NCBI RefSeq assembly: GCF_014884385.1
Contig: NZ_WKFH01000003.1
Coordinates: 2,698,001 to 2,762,000, forward strand
Direction of reading: 5' to 3'
Length of the DNA: 64,000 bases
DNA from: Phycobacter azelaicus
Lineage (GTDB): Bacteria > Pseudomonadota > Alphaproteobacteria > Rhodobacterales > Rhodobacteraceae
The number at the start of each line of letters is the position of its first letter. The first letter of the stretch is position 1. This document shows positions 63,205 to 64,000 of the stretch, piece after piece. The translations under genes and the position numbers were made by a program. The notes beneath the pieces are model-generated. The model was not told where the DNA came from, ran no database searches, and saw only the letters and a list, made by a program, of their open reading frames with translations.

Positions 63205-64000
63205 TCACTCGGCGGCAGAGCGATCCGCGCCATGTCCGGACCAAATCTTGACCAGATCCTGTCGATAAGAGAGCGCAGCTAGCAAGACACGCGGCTGGGC
63301 GAAAGTCTCTTTCGAGCCCATCCAATCGCGGATCAAGCCAGGCAGAGGCATTCCCGACAGTGCTGACAGAGGAATGGCAAGGCACAGTGATAGCGCGATC
63401 GGTAGGAGCCAGAGCGAGACGATACCTGCAAGCATTCCAGCGCCTAGCATCAGACCACAAACACTCTCCAGGGCATGGCATCGCGCAATCTGACGGAACC
63501 GGTAGCGTCCTGCGCTGCGCACCTGCGGTGCCCAGCCCTTTTGCAGGCCGATGAGGCAGCGCAAGACCGCTATGACCTGCTGAACCATCAAGATCGGCGC
63601 ATAGAGTATGGCGAGGAGAATTTCCGACAGCAGGGACAGGAAAAACTGTACTGGACCTCCATATTCGGCAAGTCGTCTGCTGCTGAGTGGCAAGGCTAAA
63701 AGCGCAAGCAGTTTCGGCGCCAACAGCATCCCGTAGATGACGACAATGACGGCAACGTGACTTGGCTCGGTCATATCGGGCCAGGACGGGTAGAGCGGAT
63801 TGGTCGGATTGAAGTAGGCAAGGGCTGAGGTTTCGTTTCCTTTTCCAATCAATGCCCAGATCACCAGCAGCGCAAACCAGATCGGGGCCATCAGATACCC
63901 GACGGCACCATGCAAAAGGTGAAAACGTGAAAGATGAGAGAAGCCGCGTGCGCCAAGCAGCCTCAAATGCTGCAGGTTCCCCTGGCACCAGCGTCTGTCC
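63205..64000 (-). CDS. opgH: Glucan biosynthesis glucosyltransferase H, C-terminal part
   Basis: The 3' part (about 264 codons) of a large membrane glycosyltransferase; the 5' end lies beyond the window's right edge. The window begins within the conserved DRRWCQGNLQHLRLL segment of the catalytic region, followed by the C-terminal membrane spans (GYLMAPIWFALLVIWALIG, AVIVVIYGMLLAPKLLALLA, GMLAGIVSLWLLPIALSL). OpgH (MdoH) builds osmoregulated periplasmic glucan from UDP-glucose. Start not determinable here. The opgG partner, if present, also lies outside. Confidence 0.9.
   Translation of the reverse strand, partial: DRRWCQGNLQHLRLLGARGFSHLSRFHLLHGAVGYLMAPIWFALLVIWALIGKGNETSALAYFNPTNPLYPSWPDMTEPSHVAVIVVIYGMLLAPKLLALLALPLSSRRLAEYGGPVQFFLSLLSEILLAILYAPILMVQQVIAVLRCLIGLQKGWAPQVRSAGRYRFRQIARCHALESVCGLMLGAGMLAGIVSLWLLPIALSLCLAIPLSALSGMPLPGLIRDWMGSKETFAQPRVLLAALSYRQDLVKIWSGHGADRSAAE

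Overview
The window reads as chromosomal core and accessory DNA of a marine alphaproteobacterium of the Rhodobacteraceae, most likely the Roseobacter group. The basis is a C4-pathway 5-aminolevulinate synthase, a full ectABC-ask ectoine operon, an Mrp/Mnh cation antiporter, a tripartite (TRAP) organic-acid transporter with its own two-component system, an RTX-Hint secreted protein, DUF2852/DUF2189 proteins and a fused NADH-dehydrogenase-like/SelD protein. This assignment is inference from gene content; no 16S gene is present. I see no prophage, insertion sequence, CRISPR array or integrase.

Layout. 1-6.5 kb: a DmdC-like acyl-CoA dehydrogenase facing an AraC-type regulator, a two-domain methyltransferase, a rhodanese, an alpha/beta hydrolase and a small membrane protein. 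6.7-12.9 kb: glyA, nadK, an amidase and prpE, with TTTGCA repeats upstream of prpE. 13-16.2 kb: three near-identical tRNA-Asp(GTC) genes, a small membrane protein, a dehalogenase with a complete fluoroacetate-dehalogenase-type active site, and an M20 peptidase. 16.4-27.8 kb: hemA behind an FNR-like box, rodZ-ispG, a DsbA/M48-TPR pair, an aminotransferase, and the cell-wall genes amiC and mrcA (PBP1A). 27.8-34.7 kb: the RTX-Hint protein, prfB, a second amidase, a DUF2189 membrane protein, and a helix-turn-helix regulator opposite a small cold-shock-like protein.

34.9-37.5 kb holds ilvI-ilvH (branched-chain amino acid synthesis), preceded by what looks like a complete transcription attenuator: a 15-codon leader peptide with a Leu-Val-Val-Ile-Val run, a 9-bp alternative hairpin and a U-tailed terminator. 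37.7-44.7 kb: a NarL/NarX-type two-component system divergent from a TRAP transporter whose membrane subunits are unusually large. 44.7-48 kb: a DUF2855 protein, bpt (N-end-rule transferase), an RDD protein and a DUF2852 protein. 48-53 kb: ectABC-ask flanked on both sides by MarR-type regulators. 53.1-56.4 kb: mnmH and selD fusion gene, tail to tail with overlapping stop codons, together making selenophosphate and 2-selenouridine tRNA. 56.4-62.3 kb: the six-gene mnhA(B)CDEFG antiporter operon. The end holds a membrane-anchored rhodanese and the C-terminal part of opgH, cut by the window edge.

A shared theme is osmotic and ionic adaptation (ectoine, Mrp antiporter, periplasmic glucan transferase) next to housekeeping genes. 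No wholly new multi-gene system was convincing. The most interesting items are regulatory: the ilv attenuator, paired operator-like inverted repeats, candidate sites next to regulator genes, and the enlarged TRAP transporter.
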